Source: Streptosporangium sp. NBC_01495
GTDB taxonomy: Bacteria; Actinomycetota; Actinomycetes; Streptosporangiales; Streptosporangiaceae
Reading direction: 5' to 3'
NCBI RefSeq assembly: GCF_036250735.1
Contig: NZ_CP109430.1
Location: forward strand, 4,340,001 to 4,404,000
DNA length: 64,000 nt
Positions 25,587 through 34,035 of the stretch are shown here, in pieces. The first letter of the stretch is position 1. Every line of letters begins with the position of its first letter. The notes beneath the pieces were generated by a model. The model was not told the origin of the DNA, made no database searches, and saw nothing but the letters and a program-made list of their open reading frames with translations. Made by a program: the position numbers and the translations under genes.

Positions 25587-26537
25587 TCACTCCTCCTCTT
25601 CCCCCTCGTCTTCGAAGATCTCGTCGATGACCTCGGCGGCCACGAAGCCACCGGCCACACCGGCGGCGACGCCGCCCCAACCGGGGCCGCGTCCCTCGTG
25701 ATGACCGTGGTGGGAGTCGTGGCGGGCGTACGGGTCGTGACCGCCGTACTGGAAGCCGCCGTGAGACCGCTGGGCCAGCGCGGCCAGCCAGCCGTTGATC
25801 TCCGAGGCCCAGTCGCGGTGCGCCGCCTCCTGGTGACCCGCCTGCCAGCGGCCGAAGGCGTCACCCCCGGATCCGTGACCGCCGGAGCGCTTGTCGGCCT
25901 CCACCACGACGTCCAGACCGGCGGGACCGGCGACGAAGGTCAGCTCGACCTCGTTGATCTGCCCGGCGTAGGCGGGCGGCGGGTAGAACTCGATCTCCTG
26001 GTAGAACGGCAGTTGCTGGCTGAGGCCGTAGATGTGGCCCCGCTCCACGTCGGCGCCCTTGAACTGGAAGCCGAGCCGGACGAAGGCGTCCAGCACGGCC
26101 CGCTGGGAGGCGAGCGGCTCGATCTCGACCGGGTCCATGTCGCCCTTGTCGATGGCCGCGGCGATCGCCAGCTCGGTGCGCACCCCCATGGCCATGCCGT
26201 GCAGGTGCTGTCCGGCGATCTCGGTGACCGGAGTCTCCCACGGCACCGGGAACTGGAAGGGGACGACCTTGTCCTCGCCGCTGCGCAGCCGGAACGCTCC
26301 GGAGACCTGTGCGCGGTGAAACTCCACCAGGCCGATCTGCTCACCCTCGCCGTGCTCGGATTCCAGCCGGGTGACCAGTCCCAGCGCGATGTACTCGATG
26401 TCGGCGTCGAAGTCGCCGCCCTTGACGCGTACCTCGCCGCTCAGCGGCTCGCCGGGCCGCGCCCGCGGGGTGGCCAGGACGGTGTCCACCGAGGGCGCTC
26501 CGACCCCGAAGGCTCCCAGCATCCGTTTGAAGATCAC
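25587..26537 (-). CDS. Spo0M-family sporulation-control protein
   Basis: A 316-residue arrestin-like protein of the Spo0M family, which modulates sporulation or stress responses in Gram-positives by an incompletely known route. The N-terminus MLGAFGVGAPSVDTVL and the GEPLSGEVRVKGG strand, then PFQFPVPWETPVT, are family marks. The C-terminal part is different: a Gly/His-rich linker with repeated HH residues, a Gly/Ala hydrophobic helix and a final acidic DEGEEEE tail. GTG 26537 was chosen for its GAGGAGAGG ribosome site. It is monocistronic and a terminator lies downstream. Confidence 0.88.
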   Translation of the reverse strand: MIFKRMLGAFGVGAPSVDTVLATPRARPGEPLSGEVRVKGGDFDADIEYIALGLVTRLESEHGEGEQIGLVEFHRAQVSGAFRLRSGEDKVVPFQFPVPWETPVTEIAGQHLHGMAMGVRTELAIAAAIDKGDMDPVEIEPLASQRAVLDAFVRLGFQFKGADVERGHIYGLSQQLPFYQEIEFYPPPAYAGQINEVELTFVAGPAGLDVVVEADKRSGGHGSGGDAFGRWQAGHQEAAHRDWASEINGWLAALAQRSHGGFQYGGHDPYARHDSHHGHHEGRGPGWGGVAAGVAGGFVAAEVIDEIFEDEGEEEE

Positions 26538-26840
26538 GGGTTTCCTCTCCTCGTTCACGTGCGTTGTGCTGTGACCGCACGTCAAACGATCACCATGGGG
26601 TCGCGGTTCCCCCCGGAGCGGATCGGCGGGTAAAAAGTGCTCCTCACCTGGGGGCCAAGCTCTCATCCGGGGGCCGGGCCCGCGTCGCGCCGGTCACGGC
26701 GTCCGGACGGGCGGTCCGACGACGAGGAACACCGGGGTGAACACGCGACGGCCGGCCCGTGGTCCTCGGCTCGCGCGCGGCTTCTCCCCGCGCGAGCCGG
26801 TCCGGTGAATTCGCAGCCGCCGGCCCGTATGTGAGAGAGC
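26538..26840. other. Divergent intergenic region
   Basis: About 300 bp between the Spo0M gene and an LLM gene. It includes a GC-rich inverted stretch (CTCGCGCG near 26770 with CGCGCGAG near 26795). No convincing promoter or gene was assigned. Confidence 0.3.
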
Positions 26841-27869
26841 ATGAGCAGGGTGCGGATCGGAATCTTCCTGGTCGCGGCGGGTTTCCCCGGCAGGCCGCAG
26901 GGACGGGTGCTGCGCGACTGCGTGGAGGCGATCGCGGTCGCGGAGGAGGCGGGGTTCGACGACGCCTGGATCGCCGAGCACCACTTCATGTCGTACGGGG
27001 TCTGCCCGTCGGCGGCCACGCTGGCGGCCGTGGCGCTCGGGCGCACGCGGACGATCGGAGTGGGGACGGCCGTGAGCGTGCTGTCCACGCAGCACCCGGT
27101 GGCGCTGGCCGAGCAGGCGGCGATGTTGCACCACCTGTCCGGCGGGCGTTTCGCGCTGGGGGTCGGCAGGGGCGGGCCCTGGGTGGACCTGGAGGTGTTC
27201 GGCACCGGCCTGGCGAGGTTCGAGCACGGCTTCGCCGAGTCGCTCGACCTGCTGTGCCGTGCCCTGGGACAGCGCACCGTTTCGGCCGAGGGGGAGTTCT
27301 TCCGCTTCCGTGAGGTCGCGATGGTACCGGCGGCGTCGGTGCGGCCCGTCGTGGCGTGCACCTCGCCGGGGACGGCGCGGCTGGCGGCCGGGCGGGGGCT
27401 GCCGATGCTGCTCGGCATGCACATGGACGACACGGACAAGGCCGCGATGCTCGCCGGTTACGACGCGGCGCGTCCACCCGCGCCCGGAGCCGCTTCGCCG
27501 TTCCCGCCGGACGTGGGCGCGGTCCGGCACGTGGCCGCCGTCGTCGGGTACGTGGCCGACTCGACGAGGGCGGCCGTGCGGGAGTTGAAGACCGCCATGC
27601 CCCGCTGGCTGGAGCCCGGCCTGGCGGGGTACGTGCCGGTGGACGACCGGCGGCGGCCCACGCGGGACGTGGGGGAGTACGTCGGTTTCCTGACCGGCGT
27701 CCATCCGGTGGGTGACGCCGACCACTGCGTGGAGACGATGAGGCGCACCCACGAGGTGACCGGGCTCGAACACCTGATCCTGATGGTCGAGGGTGCGGGT
27801 GAGCACGCCCGCACCCTGGAGAACATCCGCAGGCTGGGCGCCGAGGTGCTGCCGAGGCTCAGGGGCTGA
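26841..27869 (+). CDS. LLM-class oxidoreductase
   Basis: A luciferase-like monooxygenase or F420-dependent enzyme of 342 residues. The bacterial-luciferase pattern is clear: DDAWIAEHHFMSYGVCPS in the first quarter, then STQHPVALAEQAAMLHHLSGG and RFALGVGRGGP. The EHHF motif resembles FMN-type alkanal monooxygenase-like proteins more than the F420 enzymes at 9588 and 32205. The substrate is unknown. It starts with ATG 26841 after a weak AGAG site. It is monocistronic, ending just before a gene-poor stretch that carries a dispersed repeat. Confidence 0.87.
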   Translation: MSRVRIGIFLVAAGFPGRPQGRVLRDCVEAIAVAEEAGFDDAWIAEHHFMSYGVCPSAATLAAVALGRTRTIGVGTAVSVLSTQHPVALAEQAAMLHHLSGGRFALGVGRGGPWVDLEVFGTGLARFEHGFAESLDLLCRALGQRTVSAEGEFFRFREVAMVPAASVRPVVACTSPGTARLAAGRGLPMLLGMHMDDTDKAAMLAGYDAARPPAPGAASPFPPDVGAVRHVAAVVGYVADSTRAAVRELKTAMPRWLEPGLAGYVPVDDRRRPTRDVGEYVGFLTGVHPVGDADHCVETMRRTHEVTGLEHLILMVEGAGEHARTLENIRRLGAEVLPRLRG

Positions 27870-28647
27870 CGGTCCACGACCGAGGTGCCGGGGTGGACCG
27901 CGCACCGGAGCGTCCGCATCGGGGTGTCCGGGAACCGCTCTGGGTGCGGACCGCCGTGCGGGCGGGTGTCGCGAGTCCGCGTTACCGGTCGCGAACGACC
28001 GCTTCTTATTGATCTACATTGTAAAGGCGCTCGGGTGATTTCAAGATCATTTATAAAAGAACGGACTAAAGACTCCACCCCGAAAAGACAGGCCCGATGG
28101 TCGTGGCGGCGTTGATGGACGGCCCGATGGGGTGACCCGTGTCGCGCGGACGCATCTCATTCGACGGGCGGTCGGCCGGAGCCGGTTCCTGGGACGGGGG
28201 TCGGTGCCGAACACATTTCACCGACTTTGGGGGGATCGCGGGAATTTGTGTTTTTGTCCGTATTTTTCGCTGCCGCACGCGAGAGGTGTGCCGACGATGG
28301 ATGGCCTGGTCGGGGCGTCGATCGCACGGGTGCCGACCGGCCCGCCGACGTCGTCGACGGTTAGGTGTGCGGAAATCTAATTCCCTATTTCGGGCTTGTA
28401 GGGCGTTGTGTCTAAAAATCCCGCTAAATCAGTTATCTGGCGAGCCGGTGGGATGTATGTGAAATTGCACGTCATATAGCAACGAAACACTGCTTAACAA
28501 TTTTAATTTTCTTGACACGATAGAACGTCAATGACACGTTTGTTTATGCTGCGCGCCGATCGAAGTCAGCGCTGTGTGTATTCCCACCGCCGGACAGGGG
28601 CGCGCGGTAGTCCCTGATCATGCTCGACTCAGCTCGGAGGTGCGGTC
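27870..28647. other. Gene-poor, partly AT-rich stretch
   Basis: No gene with family support. It contains dispersed repeat copy 1 (28008-28094). Beyond about 28370 the sequence turns markedly AT-rich for this genome. TTGACA at 28512-28517 starts a segment with TGACACG repeated 19 bp apart (28513, 28532) and an inverted TTGAC...GTCAA, and TATGCT at 28545-28550; together they are probably a regulated promoter for the secreted protein gene. Confidence 0.4.
28008..28094 (+). repeat. Dispersed intergenic repeat, copy 1
   Basis: About 87 bp closely matching 38120-38201 in the same orientation. The first 22 bases are identical and include the palindrome TACATTGTA. Further matching blocks are TTCAAGATCATTTA and CGGACTAAAGACTC, with a 5-bp indel between. 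It lies in non-coding DNA. Confidence 0.8.
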
Positions 28648-29202
28648 ATGCGTCACTCTTTTCGTACGATCTCCACGACAGCCGGCATCGTGGGTGCGGT
28701 GCTGCTCGGGATGTCGCAGCCCTCGGCGATCGCGGCCCCGGCGCGATCCGCGCCTCCTCCCGCCCCTGCGCCCGCTCCCGCGCCCGCCCCCGCCGGAGGC
28801 GAGGCGAGCACGAGGAACACGAGCTCCCCGACGAACAACCGGTCGACTTCCGCGGTGTGCTTCTTCGAGACCAGAGGCGACTACGTCCACGTCTCCAGTT
28901 CCGCCTTCGAGGCGTCCGGGCACGGCTGGTGGGTCAACGGTAACTGCAACGCCACGCTGGCGGTCGTCACGGTGCAGCTGCAGCAGTATTACGCTGACGG
29001 CAGCTGGAGAAACGCCGGCACGGTGGGCAGCGCGACGGTGAGGTCCGGCGGCGGGGCCGGTAACCGTGCGACCGGTCGCGCGGGCTGTAACAACGGCAGC
29101 CTGACCGGCTGGCGCAGCGTCGTCGACGTGGACCTGGTCGGCCTGCCCGACGACCCGGGCAAGCTCGTCACCCCGGCGCGGAACATCTACTGCAGGCGGT
29201 AA
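28648..29202 (+). CDS. Secreted Ala-Pro-rich hypothetical protein
   Basis: A 184-residue protein with a Sec-type signal peptide (basic start, hydrophobic TAGIVGAVLLGMS, cleavage near AIAA about residue 30), then a 20-residue Ala-Pro repeat that probably spans the cell wall. A Cys-containing globular part follows (CFFE at about 71, GNCNA at about 100, AGCNNG and a final YCRR). Four Cys could form two disulfides. No family is recognised. GGAGG precedes ATG 28648. The next gene follows after 15 nt, suggesting a two-gene operon behind an AT-rich promoter region. Confidence 0.75.
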   Translation: MRHSFRTISTTAGIVGAVLLGMSQPSAIAAPARSAPPPAPAPAPAPAPAGGEASTRNTSSPTNNRSTSAVCFFETRGDYVHVSSSAFEASGHGWWVNGNCNATLAVVTVQLQQYYADGSWRNAGTVGSATVRSGGGAGNRATGRAGCNNGSLTGWRSVVDVDLVGLPDDPGKLVTPARNIYCRR

Positions 29203-29217
29203 TTCGAAGGGGGCGGC

Positions 29218-30036
29218 GTGAGTATCAGGCCCGACAGCACCATGCTCGCGGCTCTGTACGGTGAGCTGGTGCCGCATCCGTGGCGAGATCCTCTCGTCGC
29301 CTCCTCGGACGCCTACAGCCTGTTCGTCGCGAGGTCGTCCGCGATGGGATGGCTCACCGAGGCTGTGGAGAGCGCGTCCGGCGGCCTGTGGGGTATGAAC
29401 GACGCCGGGCAGGATCCGGTCCCGGGATCGCGACCGGCACGCGTGGCGTGGTTTCAGGTGTCGTTGACCACGCCGGTTCCGGCAGGCCGGCCGTTGCCGG
29501 TGCAGGAGTTCCTCTCGTGCGCGGGCGACGTCGTGGCCCGCGTCGGCACTCCGCGCCTGCGGGCGGTTCAGGTTCTGCTGCCCGTGCAGAGCCTCGACGT
29601 GCCCGCGGGCGCGTCGTGGCGCGTGGGCGCGGTGACGACCCTGCTTCAGGACGCCGGTTGGTTCGCCGACAGCGACCCGGGTCTGAGAACGCGGGTGCGG
29701 GTGACGTTGGACGGCGGGCAGGATCCGTCCATCCGCTCGGCGGCGCCCGAGATGCTCCGGTGGATACGGGAGCTCGATCAGGACGTCTTCTCGTGCGACT
29801 CGGTCTCCGTGACGGACGACGACGGTGTGGTCCTGGAGCCCGCCGTCATCGACGAGGTGTGGCTCGGGCCCGCCCGCCACCGGGCCACCTTCCGGGGCAC
29901 CCTGGCCGAGTGGTCGTTGGACGCCCTGGGCTGGCTGGCGGCCTTCCTCGCCGACGCGGGTTCCCGGTACGGGGTCGGCACCCCGCTGATGTTCACGGCC
30001 GGCCCATCCGAAGGGCCGGATCCGCACGTCGGCTGA
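29218..30036 (+). CDS. Hypothetical protein linked to secreted protein
   Basis: A 272-residue protein with no recognised family. It lacks a signal peptide and clear membrane helices and looks like one or two alpha/beta domains. Trp-rich stretches (WRDP, GLWGM, LGWLAAFL) and an acidic DDDGVV turn stand out. GTG 29218 follows AAGGGGG. Coding is supported by strong third-position GC bias, the ribosome site and the tight 15-nt spacing to the secreted protein gene. It may serve the same process as that protein, but no function can be assigned. Confidence 0.72.
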   Translation: MSIRPDSTMLAALYGELVPHPWRDPLVASSDAYSLFVARSSAMGWLTEAVESASGGLWGMNDAGQDPVPGSRPARVAWFQVSLTTPVPAGRPLPVQEFLSCAGDVVARVGTPRLRAVQVLLPVQSLDVPAGASWRVGAVTTLLQDAGWFADSDPGLRTRVRVTLDGGQDPSIRSAAPEMLRWIRELDQDVFSCDSVSVTDDDGVVLEPAVIDEVWLGPARHRATFRGTLAEWSLDALGWLAAFLADAGSRYGVGTPLMFTAGPSEGPDPHVG

Positions 30037-30082
30037 GCCCGGCGGCGCGCCGTGCGAGAAGCGCGGCCTTGCCGGGGGCGCG

Positions 30083-30165
30083 GGACGGCGGGCGGTGGCC
30101 GCCGTCCGGTTCTCGTACGGCTTGTGCGCTGCCGGACGCGTCACGGGCGGTGGCCGCCGTCCGGT
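30083..30165. terminator. Hairpin within a 22-bp direct repeat
   Basis: GGACGGCGG (30083-30091) pairs with CCGCCGTCC (30099-30107). A 22-bp sequence starting CGGGCGGTGGCCGCC occurs twice (30089-30110 and 30144-30165), the second copy abutting the stop of the RsbW-like gene. A convergent terminator region. Confidence 0.6.
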
Positions 30166-30167
30166 CG

Positions 30168-30560
30168 TCAGGTGGTGTGCAGGTGCATCCGCAACCGGAC
30201 GCGGGACTGGCCGCCGCTCTGGCAGATGGTGAACTCGTCGCAGAGCCGGCCCATCAGCCACAGCCCGAACCCGCGAACCGAGCCGGGGGTGGGCCTGCGG
30301 TGGTCGGCCTGGTCGGGGGCCAGGCGTCCGGCGTCGTCGACGACGTCGACGACGAGGTCCGCCTCGTCGCGCCAGACGCTCACGGTTCCGGCCGCGTCGC
30401 CGTGTTCCAGCACGTTGATGACGGCCTCGTTGGCCGCCAGCAGCAGGTCGTCGCGTCGGGTTCCGGCCAGCCCCACCTGGCTCGCGTAGCGGTGCAGATG
30501 CCGGCGCAGGCCGATCAGGTCGGGGCTGATCGGCCAGTGGCCACGCTGATCGGTGTGCAT
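30168..30560 (-). CDS. RsbW-like anti-sigma/ATP-binding regulator
   Basis: A 130-residue GHKL ATPase-fold protein of the RsbW/SpoIIAB type widespread in actinomycetes. The N-box NEAVINVLEHG is at 44-54, the ATP-lid region includes DDAGRLAP (a weakened DxGxG box) and GFGLWLM forms the G2 box. It may bind a sigma factor or phosphorylate an STAS anti-anti-sigma partner; neither is adjacent. The start MHTDQRGHW at 30560 is preceded by AAGGGGAC. A single gene convergent with the hypothetical gene at 29218. Confidence 0.85.
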   Translation of the reverse strand: MHTDQRGHWPISPDLIGLRRHLHRYASQVGLAGTRRDDLLLAANEAVINVLEHGDAAGTVSVWRDEADLVVDVVDDAGRLAPDQADHRRPTPGSVRGFGLWLMGRLCDEFTICQSGGQSRVRLRMHLHTT

Positions 30561-30978
30561 GCCTGTCCCCTTACGTGAGGGCCGCCTGTGGCTTTCACCG
30601 GGGGCGCTACCGACGTGTCCGCCAGAACCAGAACGGTCGCTGTGGAGGTTCCCTACCCGTCCGGACCTGCTCAATCATCCCTTTGTGGTGGGAGCGCTCC
30701 ATCCCCAGGTGAGGCCGTCCGGATCGCGCCCGGTCGTGCCGCCGGGCCGTGACCGGTGGGCTTCGGGGCCGGGCGCCGGCATCCCGGCGCCGCGTGTCGA
30801 TCATTCCGGGGCGGGCATGATCACCGGAGGCGGCTGGAGGGGGGGCGGCGGCTCAGCCGCGGGGTGACCGGCGTCCGATGATCTCCGCGGACCGGCCTCA
30901 CGTTTTCCGGCCGCCGGACGTCTTCAGAGGGTGAGGGGCCGCACCGGTGGTCCCGCAGCCCTGGAAGGGACGAGTGAC
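30561..30978. other. Intergenic region, no feature assigned
   Basis: About 420 bp between the divergent RsbW-like and ogt genes. It presumably carries both promoters, but no -35/-10 pair, operator or small gene could be supported. Confidence 0.3.
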
Positions 30979-31479
30979 ATGGCCAGGACCCACACCGTCA
31001 TCGCGTCGCCGCTGGGTGACCTGACCGCGGTCGCCGAGGACGGCGTGCTGTGCGGGCTGTACTTCGAGCGGCACCTGCGCGGCCCCGCGCCGCAGGACCG
31101 GGGAACCTACGACGAGTCGGGCTTTGAGGAGGTGCGCCGCCAGCTGGGGGAGTACTTCGCCGGTGAGCGGACCCGCTTCGAGCTCCCCCTGGCGCCTCGG
31201 GGCGACGAGTTCCAGCAGCGGGTGTGGCGGCTGCTGACGGAGATCCCCTTCGGGGAGACCCGCTCGTACGGGGATCTCGCGCGGCGGCTGGGTAACGTGT
31301 CGCTGGCCCAGGCGGTCGGCGCCGCGAACGCCCGCAACCCGCTGAGCGTGATCGTGCCCTGTCACCGGGTGGTGGGCGCGGACGGCGGCCTGACCGGCTA
31401 CGCCGGGGGCCTGGACCGTAAGCGGTTCCTGCTGGATCTGGAGGAGCCGGCCGAGCGGAAGGCGGCGAGGCTGTTCTGA
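30979..31479 (+). CDS. ogt: Methylated-DNA--protein-cysteine S-methyltransferase
   Basis: A suicide DNA-repair protein that removes alkyl groups from O6-alkylguanine. It has 166 residues. The acceptor is Cys128 in IVPCHRVVGADG, and the helix-turn-helix Arg finger lies in GAANARNP just before it. ATG 30979 was chosen for AAGGGACGAG upstream and the family start HTVIASPLGDL. It is followed 60 nt later by an ECF sigma-factor gene, a pairing seen in other actinobacteria. A hairpin separates the two. Confidence 0.95.
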   Translation: MARTHTVIASPLGDLTAVAEDGVLCGLYFERHLRGPAPQDRGTYDESGFEEVRRQLGEYFAGERTRFELPLAPRGDEFQQRVWRLLTEIPFGETRSYGDLARRLGNVSLAQAVGAANARNPLSVIVPCHRVVGADGGLTGYAGGLDRKRFLLDLEEPAERKAARLF

Positions 31480-31491
31480 GCGACGACCCCA

Positions 31492-31519
31492 CCTCCCGGC
31501 GGGCCTGGCCCCCGGGAGG
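31492..31519 (+). terminator. Hairpin after ogt
   Basis: CCTCCCGG (31492-31499) pairs perfectly with CCGGGAGG (31512-31519), 13 nt after the ogt stop; a likely partial terminator or processing site before the sigma gene. Confidence 0.55.
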
Positions 31520-31539
31520 CGACCCCTCGACGACAAGGT

Positions 31540-32025
31540 ATGACCATGCGACCCTTCGAGCAGATCATCACCGAGTACGGCCCCGTGGTGCTGCGCGTGT
31601 GCCGGGCCGTCCTCGGCCCTCAGGAGGCGGAGGACGCCTGGTCGGAGACCTTCCTGTCGGCGCTGAGGGCATACCCCGACCTGCCGCCCGACGCGAACGT
31701 CGAGGCGTGGCTGGTGACGATCGCCCACCGCAAGGCCATCGACGTCACCCGCGCCGCCGCCCGCAGGCCCACCCCGGTGGAGGCGCTGCCGGAGCGCCCC
31801 AGCCGCATCGGCCGGCCCGAGGACTGGGACGGCGACCTGTGGCGGGCGCTGAAGGCGCTACCGGCCCGGCAGCGCCAGGCGGTGGCCTACCACTACCTGG
31901 CCGGGCTGCCCTACAAGGAGATCGCCGCCCTGCACGGCGGCAGCACCGAAGCCGCCCGCAGAGCCGCGGCCGACGGCATGGTGATCTGTGTTCCCTGTCG
32001 CCGGGGGCCGACGGTGCGGTGGTGA
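31540..32025 (+). CDS. ECF-type sigma factor with atypical C-terminus
   Basis: A 161-residue sigma-70-like protein. Sigma2 is visible in CRAVLGPQEAEDAWSETFLSALRA (positions about 21-44) and sigma4 in LPARQRQAVAYHYLAGLPYKEIAALHGGS. The recognition helix reaches AARRAAADG, but the frame then reads MVICVPCRR to the end, where relatives continue with a basic helix (IATLR-type). This suggests a frameshift or point changes near 31980. DNA binding may still work because the HTH is complete. It lies downstream of ogt and ahead of an unusually canonical terminator. Confidence 0.75.
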   Translation: MTMRPFEQIITEYGPVVLRVCRAVLGPQEAEDAWSETFLSALRAYPDLPPDANVEAWLVTIAHRKAIDVTRAAARRPTPVEALPERPSRIGRPEDWDGDLWRALKALPARQRQAVAYHYLAGLPYKEIAALHGGSTEAARRAAADGMVICVPCRRGPTVRW

Positions 32026-32091
32026 CGGGAGCCCCCGGGGTGTTTTTTGCGGGGGCCGGGCGTGGCCTGTGAGATAATTGTTCGTACGGTG

Positions 32092-32135
32092 CCCTCTCGG
32101 CTCCGGGTTCAGCGACCCGGGCGAGAGGGTTTTTT
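32092..32135 (+). terminator. Canonical intrinsic terminator with U-tract
   Basis: CCCTCTCG and CGAGAGGG enclose an inner CCGGGT/ACCCGG stem, followed directly by TTTTTT (32130-32135). Such a U-tract is uncommon in high-GC actinomycetes. It ends the ogt/sigma region. Since a GATAAT box lies 15-20 bp upstream (32072-32077), it could also be an attenuator for the LLM gene at 32205. Confidence 0.85.
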
Positions 32136-32204
32136 CATGCCCGCGATGACACGTCATCCTGTCATCCCGCGGCGGGCATGCTCCCCCGATTCAAGGAGTG
32201 TTCG

Positions 32205-33068
32205 ATGAAACTCGGTCTGACCTGCCCTCGTTTCACCTGGCCCGGTGGCGACGCCGCCATCGCCGGCCGGTTCGCGGCCGTCGCCCGCGGTGCCGACGAG
32301 GCGGGGCTGCACAGCCTGTGGGTGATGGACCACTTCTTCCAGATCCCCAACTTCGGCGCGGTGGAGGATCCGATGCTGGAGGCGTACGGCGCGCTGTCCT
32401 ATGCCGCGGCCCTCACCGGCCGGGTCACGTTGGGCGCCCTGGTCACCGGTGCCGTCTACCGTGAGCCGGGGCTGCTGGTGAAGCAGGTCAGCACCCTGGA
32501 CGCGCTCTCCGGCGGACGCGCCGTCCTCGGTATCGGCGCCGGCTGGTACGAGCAGGAGGCGCGCGGTCTGGGCCTGCGCTTCCCCTCCCTGGCCGAGCGG
32601 TTCGAGCGGCTGGAGGAGACGCTCCAGATCGCCAGGCAGATGTGGGGGGAGGAGGACGGGCCGTACGAGGGCAGGCACTACAGGCTGGAGCGTACGCTCA
32701 ACGCGCCGCAGGCGCGCCCGCCGATCCTGATCGGCGGCAGCGGGGAGAAGAAGACCCTGCGTCTCGTCGCCGAGCACGCCGACGCCTGCAACCTCCTGTA
32801 CGGCGCCGACGTGCGGCACAAGCTCGGCGTGCTGCGCGCGCACTGCGAACGGCTGGGACGACCCTACGAGGAGATCGAGAAGACCCTCCACATGCGCATT
32901 CCCGACGGCCAGGATGTCGAGGAGAGTGTCCGGCGCTGCGGTGAGCTGGCCGCCCTGGGGATCGACCACGTCATCGTCGCCGTTCCCGACGCCGCCGCCG
33001 ACTCCTGGCTCGCGCACTTGGCCGCGCTCGCCGCGCGGATCTCCGCCATCGTCCCGGCCGGGCGCTGA
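32205..33068 (+). CDS. LLM-class F420-dependent oxidoreductase
   Basis: A 287-residue TIM-barrel enzyme. Family marks are GLHSLWVMDHFFQIP near residues 35-50, VSTLDALSGGRAVLGIGAGWYEQE and PILIGGSGEKKTLRLVA. These fit the F420-dependent LLM branch, which reduces or oxidises diverse small molecules with F420. ATG 32205 follows AAGGAG at good spacing. It is monocistronic and convergent with a MarR gene. The substrate is unknown. Confidence 0.88.
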   Translation: MKLGLTCPRFTWPGGDAAIAGRFAAVARGADEAGLHSLWVMDHFFQIPNFGAVEDPMLEAYGALSYAAALTGRVTLGALVTGAVYREPGLLVKQVSTLDALSGGRAVLGIGAGWYEQEARGLGLRFPSLAERFERLEETLQIARQMWGEEDGPYEGRHYRLERTLNAPQARPPILIGGSGEKKTLRLVAEHADACNLLYGADVRHKLGVLRAHCERLGRPYEEIEKTLHMRIPDGQDVEESVRRCGELAALGIDHVIVAVPDAAADSWLAHLAALAARISAIVPAGR

Positions 33069-33164
33069 GCGGGCACGGGGGGGCCTTCGAGCCGGTCCGG
33101 GTCCGGTGTCACCCGGCCGTGTGCGCGTGGACGGCGGCGGCCGGTTCCTGGTGCGCCTCCGAGC

Positions 33165-33617
33165 TCACCCCCGTTGGTGGTGCGCGAGCAGTTGGGTGAG
33201 CAGGCGGGTCAAGGTCTGCCTGTCCTCGGCCGGAAGCGGTCCGAGCAGGTCGTCCTGCACCCTGTCGAGTACTCGCTCCATGCGTAGCAGTTGCCGATCA
33301 CCCGCCGTGGTGAGGGTGACCAGGTTGCGCCTTCGGTCGTCGGGGTCCGGTGTCCGCTCGACGAGACCCTGCTCGGCCAGTTCGTTGATCGCCGCCACGA
33401 CGTCGCTGCGGTCCATGTTGCACCGGCGGCCGAGCTCGGCCTGACTGGCCACCCCGAACTCGTCCAGCACGGCCAGGACGCGGTAGTGGTATCCACGCGC
33501 GCCCACCTCGCCGAAGCCGTTGGAGGCCAACCGGTGGGCGTGCACCGCCAGCTGGGTGAGCAGCCAGCTCGGTTTCGCGGTCAGGCGTGCGGGTGTCTCT
33601 TCCACGACAGCCACCAT
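33165..33617 (-). CDS. MarR-family regulator
   Basis: A 150-residue winged-helix regulator with HTH ASQAELGRRCNMDRSDVVAAINELAEQG (positions about 57-85) and wing PDPDDRRRNLVTLT. ATG 33617 was chosen because it precedes the conserved domain; longer forms would read through the operator. Two matching palindromic sites lie immediately upstream, so it most likely represses itself and the divergent SnoaL/epoxide hydrolase genes. Confidence 0.9.
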   Translation of the reverse strand: MVAVVEETPARLTAKPSWLLTQLAVHAHRLASNGFGEVGARGYHYRVLAVLDEFGVASQAELGRRCNMDRSDVVAAINELAEQGLVERTPDPDDRRRNLVTLTTAGDRQLLRMERVLDRVQDDLLGPLPAEDRQTLTRLLTQLLAHHQRG

Positions 33618-33621
33618 ACAT

Positions 33622-33682
33622 TGTTGGCGTTGCCAATAAATCTGCATATAGTGGGTGTTGCCAATGTTGGAGTCGCCAACGA
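33622..33682. promoter_or_regulatory. Twin MarR operators
   Basis: Two 18-bp sites match TGTTGGmGTyGCCAAyrA (33622-33639 and 33665-33682); each contains the symmetric core TTGG-N5-CCAA. They lie 43 bp apart between divergent marR and the SnoaL-like ORF. A partial third half-site (TTGCCAA) occurs at 33658. Confidence 0.75.
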
Positions 33683-33692
33683 AAGGGACGTC

Positions 33693-34016
33693 ATGTCCAC
33701 GGACACCCTGATCGCCGACCGTATCGAGATCGCCGATCTGTTCACCCGCTTCGCGCGCCTGCTCGACGAGGAGCGGTGGGAGGGGGCGGACACCGTCTTC
33801 GCCGGCGATGTGGCGGTGCGCTCGCCGGCGGGCCGGCGACTCCGCGAGGTGCGGATCACGCCCACCTGGACACGCGAGAACTGACCTCCTTTCCGGGAGG
33901 CCGTGGACACCCGCGCGAGTGCGGCCCGCACCACCGGCACCCGTCACACCGTCGCCGTCCGCACCGACCTCATCGCTCCCGACCCCGGCTCGCCCGAACA
34001 TCCGGGCGCCGGATGA
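33693..34016 (+). pseudogene. SnoaL/NTF2-like protein remnant with in-frame stop
   Basis: The reading frame starts like SnoaL-like proteins ([21 protein letters not shown], then [12 protein letters not shown]), but stops at TGA 33882 after 63 codons. The same frame resumes with [20 protein letters not shown] to a second stop at 34016. The combined length, 107 codons, is shorter than the usual 130-150, so some middle sequence is probably lost too. ATG 33693 follows AAAGGGACG directly after the MarR operators. The N-terminal 63-residue peptide may still be made, but a functional barrel is unlikely. Confidence 0.6.
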
Positions 34017-34035
34017 TCCCCCTGGAGTCAAGACC

